A DNA stretch of 64,000 nt from Rhinopomastus cyanomelas (GCA_013400115.1 VXBP01004440.1:517677-581676); one strand, 5' to 3'. Shown: positions 1-10,525, counted from the first letter of the stretch. Numbers and translations: made by a program. Notes: a model not told the origin generated them from the sequence alone.

Positions 1-1079
1 AGAGAGCACTAATGTAAAAGGCCATTGATTCCAATTTATATTAATACCCTGCGCGGTGAACTGCGGTGCCTGATTCACCATCCTCATCAGGTGGCAGCGC
101 GCCGAGAAAATCAGATCCCTTGGTTCACCGTCGTTTAATTATAAGCAAATTGTAAATGAATTAAGATAAATCGAGCTAGAACCACTCCAGTACTGCACAG
201 GAGCACCCACCGAAGGGTCTGCGGGGCTTTGACTGGTCCACTCCCAGAGGTGACGGCGATGCGCTGGCCTGAGCATCCCGGCCCAGCCGAGCACCGGTGC
301 TGCACTGGGAACCGGCTCCAAGGACCGGCAGGAGCAGTCGGAGCCCGGCAGAGACGGGTACCAGAGCATCACAAACGAGGCTGAAACTGCCGCGGGGAGA
401 AGAGGGACTGGAGCGACCTGACGAGGCTCAAATTGGAAGCCGGGGTGGGTCTTTCTTCTTCTCCTTCTTTTTTCCCTCCCAGGGAAGTGTCATTTGTACA
501 AATTGCCCGTCCGTGCCGGCTCGGGAGAGACCTTACACGGGAAACCTGGAGCCTTCCCCGCTTTTCATGTGAGCGGATGCCCCTTTCATTTCTGAGCGAG
601 GAGTAAGTGGAGAAGAAAGGAGCCCCTGTCAGCCTCGGGAGACAAATTGCTTCCTGCAGCCAGAGGTGCCTCAGCTCTAACAACCGCCCGCTCCTGAGGT
701 GAGCCGCGGTGCCCTCATGCCACCAGCCTCCCGCCGCCCCGCTGATGCCTTTTAAATCCAGCCCCAGATAAGTACCCAGCCAGCCTTCTCGTTTTTATCT
801 GGCCAGGATGATTTACTGGGCCACCGCGTGGAAGTGCGCGGGGCTCGGCGGCAGAAAACCCCGCGCTGCCTAACGGAGCGACCCCGGCACTGCCCTGGGC
901 TAAAGATACCCGCGGGGCCCTTGTTGGCTGCCAGGAGACATCAGACGGGCTACTATCCCCCCACGGGGGAGGTGGGCACGAGGGCCACCGGAGCACTTGC
1001 CAGCCATAAAGTTATTAAACCGGCAGAGGCAGCCCAGCTGTGCAGGATCCTCGCTGCCCTGACATTTCCTTGGGGTGAG
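1..1079. other. Unique non-coding sequence, no gene seen
   Basis: No convincing gene or repeat is visible. The first 180 bases are AT-rich, with ATTA/TTAATTA-type motifs near 130-175, and could be part of a conserved element. From about 240 to 1030 the sequence is GC-rich and moderately CpG-rich. Open frames here have no recognisable domain and overlap each other on both strands, as expected for GC-rich non-coding DNA. The stretch ends at the first unit of a CR1 tail array. Confidence 0.6.
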
Positions 1080-1081
1080 AG

Positions 1082-1612
1082 GTCACAGCATCACAGAACA
1101 TCAGGGATGGGAAGGGACCTTGAAAGACCATCCAGTCCAGTCCCCCTGCCAGAGCGGGATCCTCTAGATCCAGTCACAGCATCACAGAACATCAGGGATG
1201 GGAAGGGACCTCGAGTCATCCAGTCCAGTCCCCCTGCCACAGCAGGATCCTCTAGATCCAGTCACAGCATCACAGAACATCAGGGATGGGAAGGGACCTT
1301 GAAAGACCATCCAGTCCAGTCCCCCTGCCAGAGCAGGATCCTCTAGATCCAGTCACAGCATCACAGAACATCAGGGATGGGAAGGGACCTCGAGTCATCC
1401 AGTCCAGTCCCCCTGCCACAGCAGGATCCTCTAGATCCAGTCACAGCATCACAGAACATCAGGGATGGGAAGGGACCTCGAAAGATCATCCAGTCCAGTC
1501 CCCCTGCCAGAGCAGGATCCTCTAGATCCAGTCACAGCATCACAGAACATCAGGGATGGGAAGGGACCTCGAAAGATCATCCAGTCCAGTCCCCCTGCCC
1601 CAGCAGGGTCCC
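1082..1612 (-). repeat. Six-unit tandem array of CR1 3' tails
   Basis: Six head-to-tail copies of the reverse complement of a CR1 3' tail begin at 1082, 1173, 1261, 1352, 1440 and 1531. Periods are 91, 88, 91, 88 and 91 bp. Each unit runs from a 'cacagaacatcaggg' start through 'ggaagggacct' and 'atccagtcc' to 'ctctagatccagt'. Units 1 and 3 share one variant and units 2 and 4 share another with a 3-bp deletion, so a ~179-bp dimer has itself been duplicated. Units 5 and 6 form a third type. No reverse-transcriptase part is attached, only tails. This is repeat DNA; open frames through it are by-products of a period that is not always a multiple of three. Confidence 0.93.
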
Positions 1613-1760
1613 CCAGCTTTCTGCTGCAGCCCTCGAAGCAGCTAATTGCCAGGGAGGACAAATCCACAGGGCAAACCCCCAGCCAGCAGACAAAAGCCGG
1701 GCACAGGGCAGGGGGCTTTGAACCTCCTGTCCTGGGCTGCTTTAAAAGCAGAGGTGACAG

Positions 1761-2272
1761 TCGGTCGAGGAAGGGGATTCTCCCCAGTTCCTCTGCACTG
1801 GTGAGACCCTCCCCTGGAGTCCTGGGTCCAGCTCTGGAGTCCTCGGCCTCAGAAGGACATAGAGCTCCTGGAATATGTCCAGAGGAGAGCAGCTCAGATG
1901 GTCAGAGGGCTGCAGCACCTCTCCAATGAGGACAGGCTGAGCAAGTTGGGGTTGTTCATCCTGGAGAAGAGGAGGTTCCCAAGTGACCTTCTAGCAGCCT
2001 TCCAGTCTCTGAAGTGGGCTACAAGAAAGCTGGGGGAGGGCTTTTGACACAGGTGGTAGTGAGAGGACAAGGGTAAAGGGTTCCAGACCTGAAGAGGGGA
2101 GATTGAGGTAGGACATGAGGAACAAATTCTTTCCTGTGAGGCTGAGGAGATGCTGGAACAGGCTGCCCAACAAACGAGCAGCCAGGGTGTTTGGGGAGAT
2201 GGAGCAGTGGTTGGACGTGGTGATCTTGAAGGTCTTGAACGTCCTAATCTTGATGACTCTATGATGATGGCA
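1761..2272 (+). mobile_element. CR1 LINE fragment, 5'-truncated, older family
   Basis: The sense-strand order is that of a CR1 3' region. A 'ctctgcactggtgagacc' segment is followed by 'gagaagaggaggttcc', a 'gctggaacaggctgccc' segment, 'gatcttgaaggtc' and a terminal 'gactctatgatga'. The coding remnant is broken by substitutions and shifts. The tail differs from the commonest family in the window and matches the copy at 29105-29332, so this is a distinct and apparently older CR1 group. The 5' end is truncated, as usual for CR1. Confidence 0.85.
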
Positions 2273-3065
2273 ATGAGAAGACAGATTAAGGAGCTGCTGT
2301 GGGTTCTCCATGGCCCCTTTCCTGGAGAATGAGTCACAACCTCCCAGTAACACGAAGGCTTCTGGGAGCCTGCACCTGCCCCTGGGCTCCTGCATCCCCT
2401 CACCCTGCTCATTAGCCACTTAGGCTTAAGGAAGCAGGTCCTGTGCCACTCTACCTGCGCTCACCCCTCCCTTCCATCTTCCCTGCCTCCTGCCATTCTT
2501 TCCCCCCATTATAAATTTTGCATTTCCAGCCTGCCTGTCACATTTCCTCCCGGATTGGGTGTTTAATTAAAATCATAATTAAAATTGATCTCCTCATTAG
2601 CATGCACCTGCTCTGCTGCTCGCGTCCTGGCATTTAATTACGCGCTGAAGATGTCAGCTCTGACAGGCGACAACGAGACCTCGGCCAGCAACCCCTGACA
2701 GGACTTCCGGGCAACAACATCTGGATGCTGGGAGCCCATCTGCCACCACAGCCCCGCTGCTGGGGCCGGGGGCAGGTGCCCCAGGGGGTCACTGGGGAAC
2801 ACTCAGCCAGCCCCTGGAGTGACCCGCTGCTTGCCACGGGCTTTGGGGAGTGCGAGGAGCTGCGGGCCCGTTGTCAAGGAGAGATGGCAAGGGATCTACC
2901 CACAGCCTCACGCTGCTGGGTTTGCTGGAGGAGTCCACCACAGTTTTCCCAGCTGCTACAAACCTGCTGCTACTCACCGCGGTCCCAGCAGTGGCTCCCA
3001 GCAGTGTCCTGGAGATCCAAGCCCAAGCTTCTGCTTCATTCACGGAAACAGCTCTCCCCTGGCCA
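2273..3065. other. Unique sequence with AT-rich candidate element
   Basis: No gene is visible. Bases 2500-2645 are an AT-rich segment inside GC-rich surroundings. It has several TTAATTA/AATTAAAA motifs (near 2560-2590) and 'catttaattacgcgc' near 2632. Such homeobox-type motif clusters are common in conserved enhancers, but conservation cannot be judged here. The remainder (2700-3060) is GC-rich and holds no recognised feature. Confidence 0.45.
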
Positions 3066-3310
3066 CGGAGAACCACAGAATCCTTTACAAAGGATGTTCC
3101 AGCTCACCCAGTCCAACCTGACCCTGACCATCCCAACCCACCCTAAACCCTGTCCCTGAGCTCCAGATCTCCGTGACTGCTAAACGCAGCCAGGGATGGG
3201 ATTCAACCCCCATCCTGGGCAGCCTGTGCCAAGGGCTGAGGGCCCTTCCCAGGGAGAAGTTTCTCAGGACCAACCCAAAGCTCCCCCTCACTCCCTGCCC
3301 TCTCACAGCC
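3066..3310 (-). mobile_element. Diverged CR1 tail fragment
   Basis: The reverse complement keeps the order of a classical CR1 3' region. It shows a 'cagaatcctttacaaagg' start, then 'ccagggatgggattcaac', 'cctgggcagcctgtgcca' and 'gggagaagtttctcagg'. Many mismatches compared with the young copies indicate an old insertion. Boundaries are approximate. Confidence 0.7.
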
Positions 3311-4049
3311 CAAATCACCCAGTTCGATCTCACCCAGCACCACCAGACCCCCCATCAGAGTGCTCTGAGCACCACGGCTGCCACTTGTGGCTGCGCCGAG
3401 GGGGAGGCACCCCTTGGTTTGTTATCAATGGAACTATCAGAGTGCTTTGTGGTCCCTGAACAGTGGCTGCTCCTTTCTCTGCCCGTGACAGGCAATAAAG
3501 CTGCCAACAGGCATTTTGGGGGCCGTTACGAACGAGGAGTTTTATTCCCTCGCACTTTGAAAGCCTCTGACTGATGGATGGAGGTTCAGTGGGACTCGTG
3601 AGCCCATGAAAGCTGACATCAAACACACCCGGCAGCTTTCAGGCTCTCCCAGCTGCTCCTCAGGGTTGTGCAAACCCGGGGACCCATCGCCCCTCCCTGC
3701 TCCCGGTGCCAGAGGGGTGCCCACCCCACATCCCCGAGGGCTTTCCAGCCCTTGGATCTTCGGCTGGGTGGCCCTGGGGGATGCGGAAGAGGTTCATATC
3801 AAAGGGGATTCTAATGAAGAGTTAAGAGGAGAAGACCTTTACATCTCCCTCCTGCACCCCTGCTTGTAGCTGGTTGCCATCGCTTCTCCCCAGCTGGGAG
3901 TGCTGGGGCACATGGCAACGTGCCAGAGGGGATCAGGGCTCAGGTGATGGGGAAATGGCACCTGCAGGAGCCGTTGCCCTTCTGTTTTATGGCTGCTGAT
4001 GAGGCTGAGGCCATCAAATGCCTCACACAGACACCTTTACACTGCAAGA
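3311..4049. other. Unique sequence, nothing recognised
   Basis: GC-rich with scattered AT-rich words near 3420-3540. No gene, RNA or repeat is recognised. Open frames overlap on both strands and have no familiar domain. Confidence 0.5.
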
Positions 4050-4745
4050 ATCACACTACATTAGGGACTGGAAGGGACCTTGAAAGATCATCCAGTCCCA
4101 TCCCACTGACACAGCAGGATCCCCTGGATCCAGTCATTAGGGATTGGAAGGGACCTCCAAAGATCATCCAGTCCCATCCCCCTGACACAGCAGGATCCCC
4201 TGGATCCAGTCACACAGGAACATGTCCAGGCAGATTTGAAACATCTCCAGAGGAGGAAACTCCACAGCCCCCCTGGGCAGCCCCTGCCAGGGCTCTGGCA
4301 CCCTCACTGGGAAGAAGGTCCTTCTTCTGTGGAACCTACTCTGGTCCTGTCACAGGGTGCCCCTGAGCAGAGCCTGGCTCCATCCTCCTCACACCCACCC
4401 TTCCCATATTGATCAACATCCATGGGGTCACCCCTCAGTCTCGTTTTCTCCAAGCTCCAGAGCCCCAGCTCCCTCAGCCTCTCCTCAGCAGGGAGATGCT
4501 CTGCTCCCTCCATCACCCCTGTGGCTCTGCCCTGGGCTCTCTCCAGCAGCTCTGTGTCCTTCTGGAGCTGAGGGGCCCAGACCTGGACACCATCATCCAG
4601 ATGTGGTCTCAGCAGGGCAGAGTAGAGGAGCAGGAGAACCTCTCTCTGTCTGCTAACCTCCCGACTTCCAACCCATCCCGGGATGCCACTGACCTTCTTG
4701 GCCACAGGGGCCCATTGCTGGCTCCTGGCCATCCTGCTGCCCACC
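4050..4745 (-). mobile_element. Young CR1 LINE, 5'-truncated, with doubled 3' tail
   Basis: The minus-strand copy carries the C-terminal part of the CR1 reverse-transcriptase protein. Recognisable segments are [54 protein letters not shown] and [12 protein letters not shown], read from about 4740 to 4330. The frame is lost before the usual protein end. The 3' tail is present twice in tandem: a second 'cattagggattggaaggg' begins near 4135 directly after 'ggatccagt'. The match to other copies in the window is close, so this is one of the younger insertions. It cannot be mobile because most of the 5' part is missing. Confidence 0.92.
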
Positions 4746-5663
4746 AGCAGCAGAGCTAAGGCTGTAGCTTTGTCACAACCAAAGCCCCTGGGAGCCGGTG
4801 CTGTTGTTTGGGAACATTGATGGGGAACAGCCGGGGTGCTGCAGGGATGCAGGAGGAGACGTTCAACCCCTGCGGCTGCACACGGTGGCCGCGGGGAGGA
4901 AAAAGCAGCCGCTCCCAGCTGGCTTTGAGGACATGCAGAGACCTTTAAGAGAAACCAGCGCTTCGATTTAAAACCGTGTCCTAAGCAGCGCCGAGCCCGC
5001 CGTCGGCTGCTCCTCGGCCGGCCGGCGGGAGCCGTTCATCACCGATCAGGCAGCGGAGCATTATGAGGAAAAACACACAACCATCAACAGCCAGACGCCG
5101 CTGCCGCATCCCGTCGGGACCGTTATTTACGAGGCAATATCGTTATCGGTCCTGCCGGGGAAAGTCCTGCTGCGCACCATGAGCTCCAGGAAGGCTGCGC
5201 AGGAGCCGGGATGAGGAGCCGGGATGAGGAGCCGGGAGCAGGCGTCAGCGGCCGACGCTGGGGCTCCGGGGTTTCTCCTCGCCAGGTCCTGGGGAGCCAC
5301 GTCTGTGCAAAGCGACGAGGTTTTGCATCTGTAATGGCCCATCGGCCTCACGAAGGAGCTGGGGAGAGGAGCCGTGGGCGCTGGTGGGGTCGCTGGGCTG
5401 GGGGAACAGTGGCATCGCCCAGGGTCACGGGCTGCAGGACACGGGGCAGCAGAAATCACCCCAAATCTCTGCGGCGGGAGCGGGATGAGCTGGGGGCAGG
5501 ACAGACAAATGGAGCCTCCCTGAACCTTCGGGTCCTAACGACGCGATTCCGGACCTGTGTGATCTGTGAGAACTGTGGAGAGCCCCAGTTCTCAGCAGAG
5601 GTGACAAAGCCCTGCCAGGACATCGAGTCATCCGGATGGATTGCAAACAACCCCCAAACATGG
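4746..5663. other. Unique GC-rich sequence
   Basis: No supported gene. Bases 4970-5150 are moderately CpG-rich and contain 'ttatttacgaggcaatatcg'. A 15-bp unit of the 'ccgggatgaggag' type repeats about 2.5 times at 5202-5240. A 231-codon open frame starts at 5211, but it spans this repeat and runs into the CR1 tail at 5664, so I do not treat it as a gene. Confidence 0.5.
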
Positions 5664-5738
5664 AGAGTTGTGGGGGGCAGGGGGATTGGACTAGATGACC
5701 TTTCGAGGTCCCCTCCAATCCCTAATGCTTCTGTGAAT
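5664..5738 (+). mobile_element. CR1 3' tail only
   Basis: Only the last ~75 bp of a young CR1 is present: 'ggggattggactagatgacc', then 'ctccaatccctaatgc' and a terminal 'ttctgtgaat'. The copy is severely 5'-truncated, which is typical of target-primed reverse transcription. Confidence 0.85.
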
Positions 5739-5946
5739 CTACGACTGCAGCAGAAATCAGCGAGGCCAAAACAAACCCTTGGGATCATGGAGGGGATGGA
5801 CAGGGAGCAGCTCCAACGGCTGCTCCAGGAGCTGAGGGCTCTGTTCACAAGGCTCGGGGAGGTTCTCAGCCTTCAAGCCAGTGCTGGGGGGCGATTTTTC
5901 CCCTGAGTTCATCCAGCAGTTCATCCAACACCCTGCTACCGTGTCC

Positions 5947-6197
5947 AGATGGATGGATGGAAGGAAGGAGGAAAAGAAAGGAAGAGGGAAAAGGGAGGAG
6001 TGAAAAAGGAAGAGGAGAGGAAAGGAAGAGAGGAAGAGGGGAAGAAGAGGAGAAGGGAAGGAGGGAAGTGAAAAAGGAAGAGGAGAAGAGGGAGGAAGAC
6101 TAGAAAGGAAGAGGGGAAGAAGAGGACAAGGGAAGGAGGGAAAAGAAAGAAGAGAAGGAAAGAAGACAGAAGAAAAAAGAAGGAAAGGAAAGAACCC
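5947..6197 (+). repeat. 250-bp polypurine tract (GGAAGA/GGAAGG-rich)
   Basis: The plus strand is almost only A and G for about 250 bp, built from gga, gaa and aggaag words. An internal duplication of roughly 70 bp is visible, with 'agtgaaaaaggaagagga' near 5999 and again near 6066. Such homopurine-homopyrimidine DNA can form triplex structures. Read on the minus strand it gives a Phe/Leu/Ser/Pro open frame with no protein meaning. Confidence 0.95.
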
Positions 6198-6640
6198 TCC
6201 AGGTTGCTGCAGTCACGAGGCCGCAGCAGGAGCAGGACCCTTGGAGATGCCACCAGCTCAGCATCCTCCCACGTGCCAGGTCCCAGTCCTGGCTGCTCCC
6301 CCGCCCTGCACTGCCTCTGCAAGGAGCTAAATATTCATGGGGTAATTAGCCAGTTCAGATTAGCGCTACGAAAAGACAATTCCGTCTAATTATAAGAGAG
6401 ATCAGCATGAAGGTGCCACGCAAGGACGCCAGCCGCTGGGGAAGCAACAAATATAAATAAATATTGAGGTGTAAAAACAAACAGGGGCCTCTCCAAACAG
6501 CCGAGACCAACCCCCAGCCCTGCCTTCCACAGCGGAATTCAATATTTATCAGAGGAGAGAGGAAGCAAAACCCATCCACTGTTTGGGGCCCGTTACCAGC
6601 TTTCTTTTAGAAGTCCTTTGCAATTAGTCTCTTCCTTCCT
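6198..6640. promoter_or_regulatory. Candidate AT-rich regulatory element
   Basis: Bases 6325-6560 are AT-rich in a GC-rich setting. They hold 'gctaaatattcatgggg', 'taattagccagttcagatta' (near 6342), 'gtctaattataagag' and 'aaatataaataaatatt'. The dense TAATTA/ATTA words and lack of repeat similarity resemble conserved developmental enhancers. Function and conservation are inference only. Confidence 0.3.
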
Positions 6641-8040
6641 CGGAGATGAGAGCGAGCGCTGAAATAGTCTTCAAGTCCATCTTGAGCAAATTGCAGAACC
6701 TTTTCTGCGCTGATTGGTGTGTGCGTGCACAAGGGCTTCAAGGAACTTTCTCAGCTCAGATCTTCCCGCTGAGTGGCCTTAATGACGGGTTGCTATGGGT
6801 TCTGCGAGCGGGAGGGATCACGGCGCTGCTGCTGCTGCTCACCATTAACCCAGGGATTACCGCCGGTGTGGCTGCCTCTGCTCCCTTTATCCCCGCTAAG
6901 ATCAACGCAGAGCTGGGTCTAAACAAGGCAAATTAATCTAAGCCCCCTCTAGGCAGTTTTGGGGTTCGACTGCAGGAATCTTTACCCAGGCTATCGCTCT
7001 GCTAGCGTCTGCGGCACTACCCATCACGCCGGCACCAGAGCACTGGCTGGAAGAGGGGCAGGCAGTGATCGCACAGGTGCTCCTGCACATCACAGGGGGG
7101 GCACAGCCCTGCTTCCCTGGTGGCCACAGCGCGGGACGTGGCAGTGCCAGCTCCTGCCTCTGCCGGGGTTTTCCCTAACCCCGGGGAAAAGGAGCACAAG
7201 CTGGCCCAGGCGGTGGCGATGGTCCAAACCCTCTCCCCGAGCTCTGGGAGAGCCCCCTCTCCCCGCCCCGCTCCCTGGAAGGCGGGAGGCGAAGCGCTGC
7301 GATGCAATTCCACAGTTGAGATAATTGCATTAAGGTAATTGCCGCCGCAGCGTTCCCGGCCGTTCCTGGGAGAGGGTGCGAGGCTGCTGCCTGCGCCAGC
7401 AGATTAATAATTACAGACCTCTGCAGCAGCCGGGGCTGCGGCGCCGCCGGAGCAGCACGAGGCTGAGCCGCAGATAACCCTCCAGGAGCAATAGACGGCG
7501 GCGGCACCGTTTGTCTCTTCTGCCGCTCAGTCGTGGGATTTCTGCACTTTCATCAGACTCACAGCTTGTTCGAAATGGAAAACATTTACTACCTGAAGGA
7601 GCCGGGAGCTGGAACCGCGGGGATGGCAAAGCGCCATCGGGAGACCGGCCGGCTAACGCCTTGGGAAGGAGAGAGCCGCTGCGATGACGGCTCCGCTTTC
7701 CCTTTCCGACAGCAGCGCTGCCCTCGGCGGGGGGCCCTTCGGGTCTGCCCAGCCCCGAGGTACCTCCTGCCATGGAGAAGAGGGTCTGTGGGGATCCTCC
7801 TCTGCTGTTCGCTCTCCATGTGCTGCAAAGCGACTTCGGAGCAGGAGGCTCCCGCCGCCTGCGGAAAAAGAGGAATAACTTAGGGAAGTCACCGGAGCGG
7901 GACGGCTCGACACCGCAGAAGCTCTAACGAGCCCATGGCACGCGGGCACCTCGGTCCCCATGCCCACCGCGGACGCCAGCGGTACCCTGGATCGGTGGCA
8001 AACCGGCAGGAGGGCGGCGGCCGCTTGCAGAAGCCGCTGC
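6641..8040. other. Unique sequence, partly CpG-rich
   Basis: No gene is recognised. Bases 6640-6960 are of mixed composition. 7140-7510 and 7590-8040 are GC-rich with many CpGs. AT-rich words such as 'gataattgcattaaggtaat' lie near 7319-7340 and 'agattaataattacag' near 7401. The short open frames have no domain I can name. A CpG-associated promoter is possible but unsupported. Confidence 0.4.
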
Positions 8041-8300
8041 TCTCGTTAGCTCTGCTGCCTGATTAGAGCGAATTGAAAACTAAAAGCATAACTTGTGAAG
8101 AGAAAATTGGATTGATAAATTGATTTCAATTTTCACAATCCGGGTTGTAACACGGCGCAGGGTTAGTCTGAACGCGGAGAACGCTGTCATCCCTAATGGT
8201 GTCTCTTTCATGTATTGATTAATGGCTGTATCAAGCAGACCATCTCATCTAGGACACAGGAAAACAACATTATAGCTTCTCTGTAGAGCACCTGAAGGGG
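8041..8300. promoter_or_regulatory. Candidate homeobox-motif-rich regulatory element
   Basis: This AT-rich unique block contains 'ctgattagagcgaattg', 'ggattgataaattgatttca' (near 8108) and 'gtattgattaatggctg' (near 8212). The motifs are spread over about 200 bp without any sign of a simple repeat. It is sharply different from the flanking CpG-rich and minisatellite DNA. I infer a possible conserved enhancer; I cannot test conservation. Confidence 0.35.
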
Positions 8301-8409
8301 TTTCACATGAGAGTTCAGCAGAAAGTCAGTGCCTGCTACACTGCGGTGATGCAGGCTGTGGCGAGGATGCAGGTTATTTTGGGGGGAAGTGGGTACCAGG
8401 ATGGGTCTG

Positions 8410-8869
8410 CACATCCACCCCTCACTGCTCACCCCGTAGCTGGGGAACAGGGGCCTGCAGGCAGCACATCAACCCCTCACTGCTCACCCCGTAGCTGGGG
8501 AACAGGGGTCTGCAGGCAGCACATCCACCCCTCACNNNNNNNNNNNNNNNNNNNNNNNNNNNNNNNNNNNNNNNNNNNNNNNNNNNNNNNNNNNNNNNNN
8601 NNNNNNNNNNNNNNNNNNNNNNNNNNNNNNNNNNNNNNNNNNNNNNNNNNNNNNNNNNNNNNNNNNNNNNNNNNNNNNNNNNNNNNNNNNNNNNNNNNNN
8701 NNNNNNNNNNNNNNNNNNNNNNNNNNNNNNNNNNNNNNNNNNNNNNNNNNNNNNNNNNNNNNNNNNNNNNNNGGGGTCTGCACGCCCCCCACCCACCCCT
8801 CACCCCGTAGCTGGGGAACAGGGGTCTGCAGGCAGCACATCCACCCCTCACCCCGTAGCTGGGGAACGG
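8410..8869 (+). repeat. 55-bp minisatellite interrupted by an assembly gap
   Basis: Tandem units start at 8410, 8465 and 8520 (55-bp period). They contain 'cacatccacccctcactgc', 'accccgtagctggggaac' and 'ggtctgcaggcag'. After the gap, units resume near 8780 and at 8836 but lack the ~8-bp 'tgctcacc' part, giving a ~47-bp variant. The array holds 237 Ns (8536-8772), so its true length is unknown. Units abut directly with no spacers. Confidence 0.95.
8536..8772. other. Assembly gap (237 N)
   Basis: A run of Ns lies inside the minisatellite. Collapse of the tandem repeat during assembly is the likely cause. The number of Ns may be an estimate rather than a measured length. Confidence 0.99.
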
Positions 8870-8929
8870 GGTGCTGGAGGGAGTGGAAATGTCAACTGAG
8901 CTCACGGGAGCCTCACGAAGGGCTGGTTG

Positions 8930-9860
8930 TGCTGGCTCCGCACCGGCTGCAGCAGCTCAGCCGCCCTCGCAGAGGGCCTTGGGACGGAGCTGGTAGCCCG
9001 CTAAGTCCTTGTCGGAGCCCGCGCAGCCTCACGGCCTGACCTCTGCGCGGCGGAAATCACATTCCCATCGCTGTGCAACACCCGGCGGGCTACCGGGGCC
9101 GAACGCCCACCGCCGCCCCGCGAGGGAGCAGCCTGACAGCGACATCTGTAACAGCCAGCGGAGGAGAGGAGGAGGCCACTCGCTCGCTCGCTCTTTGTCT
9201 CCCCTGCGCTGGCAATCACAGCTCCGAGCGTTGCTCGGCTTTGCCTGCGCAGCTGCTGCCGTCCTGCCGCGGGCTGCAGCCAAATTGCACTTCAGCGGTG
9301 ACATTTCTGCTCGCAGCGGCGCGGGCTGGCTCCCCTCCGGAGGCAAGGGGAAGGCACGTAATGGCTCCGCGTTTGTCCTTCCCGACCAGCAGATTAGCCC
9401 CTCCGCAGACGGGCGCGATGCGCAGGGCCGGCTGGCTCTGCCTTGCTGGCTGCAGCAGGTCGCCGCTTCATCTGCTCGCTCCCGCTTCGGCTTCCTCTAC
9501 GTCCTTCCCCATCCATCAGGGCTAATTACCCCCAGCTCATTATCTCCGCGTCCGGTGCCCTCCAGCCGCTCTCACGCGGTCAGCGAACACTCGCCAAGCC
9601 CCTGCGGCAGCGGCGCCTCGCTCGCCGCCGCCCCTGCCCCGCTCTCGTTCGGGCAGAACTGATGACACCTTGTCAGAGATGTTCTTCCAAATCACCATCT
9701 TTCCAGGAGCTGCCTGGCGCCGCAGCACGTGCGGCGGGGTCTCTGCCACGCTCGCCATCAAATTACCTCTCCCCGCTGCCTCACTAATTGCTGCCCCTCG
9801 GCAGAGGCAGCGCCGCGGTTGTTTGCGCCGCGCTGTCGAAACGAAAAGCCCTAAACAAAC
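8930..9860. promoter_or_regulatory. CpG-rich block, possible CpG island
   Basis: Many CpGs occur across about 900 bp, for example around 9010-9130 and 9300-9440, plus a short (CTCG)n run at 9178-9193. Small AT-rich islands ('gctaattacccccagctcat' near 9520; 'aaattacctctcc' near 9760) interrupt it. No exon with a recognisable protein follows. It could be a CpG island of an unseen transcript or simply GC-rich bird DNA. Confidence 0.35.
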
Positions 9861-10194
9861 CCTAAATCCTCTCCTGTGCTTCCAGCAGTGTTTTATCTTC
9901 CGCTGCTGCTCCCTGGAGATTTATGCCTCATGATCTGGAGGCACCCGCAGTATCCATCCCTACCTGTTTCTTGTCTATTTAAGTGGCAGGGGCTTGTCAA
10001 CGCGCGGAAGCTCCATCGATTTACTGTAAGCTGCGGGGTGATGCTGCTGCAGCTCAATCCCTGACCGTGTTCCCGTTCTGGGGAGGGAGCACATCCTCCC
10101 AGACTGGTGGAGCCCAGACAGGTGCTGACAGCTCACCGGGATGGGAGCATCCTGCGGGAAGGAGCAGGTACAGGAGAAGGAAAGGGCTCAGACT
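9861..10194. other. Unique sequence, nothing recognised
   Basis: Mixed-composition DNA between a CpG-rich block and a CR1 copy. No gene or repeat is recognised. Confidence 0.5.
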
Positions 10195-10525
10195 GAGGGA
10201 GATGGAGGTGTTCAGCCTGGAGAGGGAACGCTCCAGGGGGACCTTCTAGCGACCTCCCAACCGCTGAAAGGGGCTGTCAGGAGGCTGGGGAAGGCTGTTC
10301 CCGGGGGGAGTGGACGACAGGACCAGGGGTCATGGTTTGAAGCTGGAAAAGGGTAGAGTGAGGCTGGACAGGAGGAGGAAGTTGTTGAATCTGAGAGTGG
10401 AGCCATCCAAGGTCAGGCTGTCCGAGGCTGCGGGCAACCTGGTCTGGTGAGTGCTGGCCCTGCTTGTTGTAGGGGGCTTGGACGGCTGCCCTTTGGAGCT
10501 CCCTTCCAACCCAATTCTATGAGCC
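10195..10525 (+). mobile_element. CR1 fragment, 'ggatgaggggtgatgg' family
   Basis: Sense-strand CR1 3' region: 'gtgttcagcctggagagg', 'ggttgaagctggaaaaggg' type words, 'gaggctggacaggaggag', 'gttgttgaatctgaga', 'ctggccctgcttgttg' and a terminal 'caattctatga'. It belongs to a second family shared with the copies at 12953, 18457, 21610, 45793 and 62990. About 45 bp between 'gaatctgaga' and 'gccatccaagg' are deleted relative to those copies. Confidence 0.88.

Noticed and set aside
1082..1612. CRISPR-like regular array
   Set aside because: Units abut with no unique spacers and each unit is a CR1 tail. The genome is a bird, not a prokaryote.
5211..5906. 231-codon plus-strand open frame
   Set aside because: It crosses a 15-bp tandem repeat and a CR1 tail, with no domain.
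8410..8869. CRISPR-like or coding repeat
   Set aside because: Contiguous 55-bp minisatellite with no spacers. The open frames across it include the N gap.
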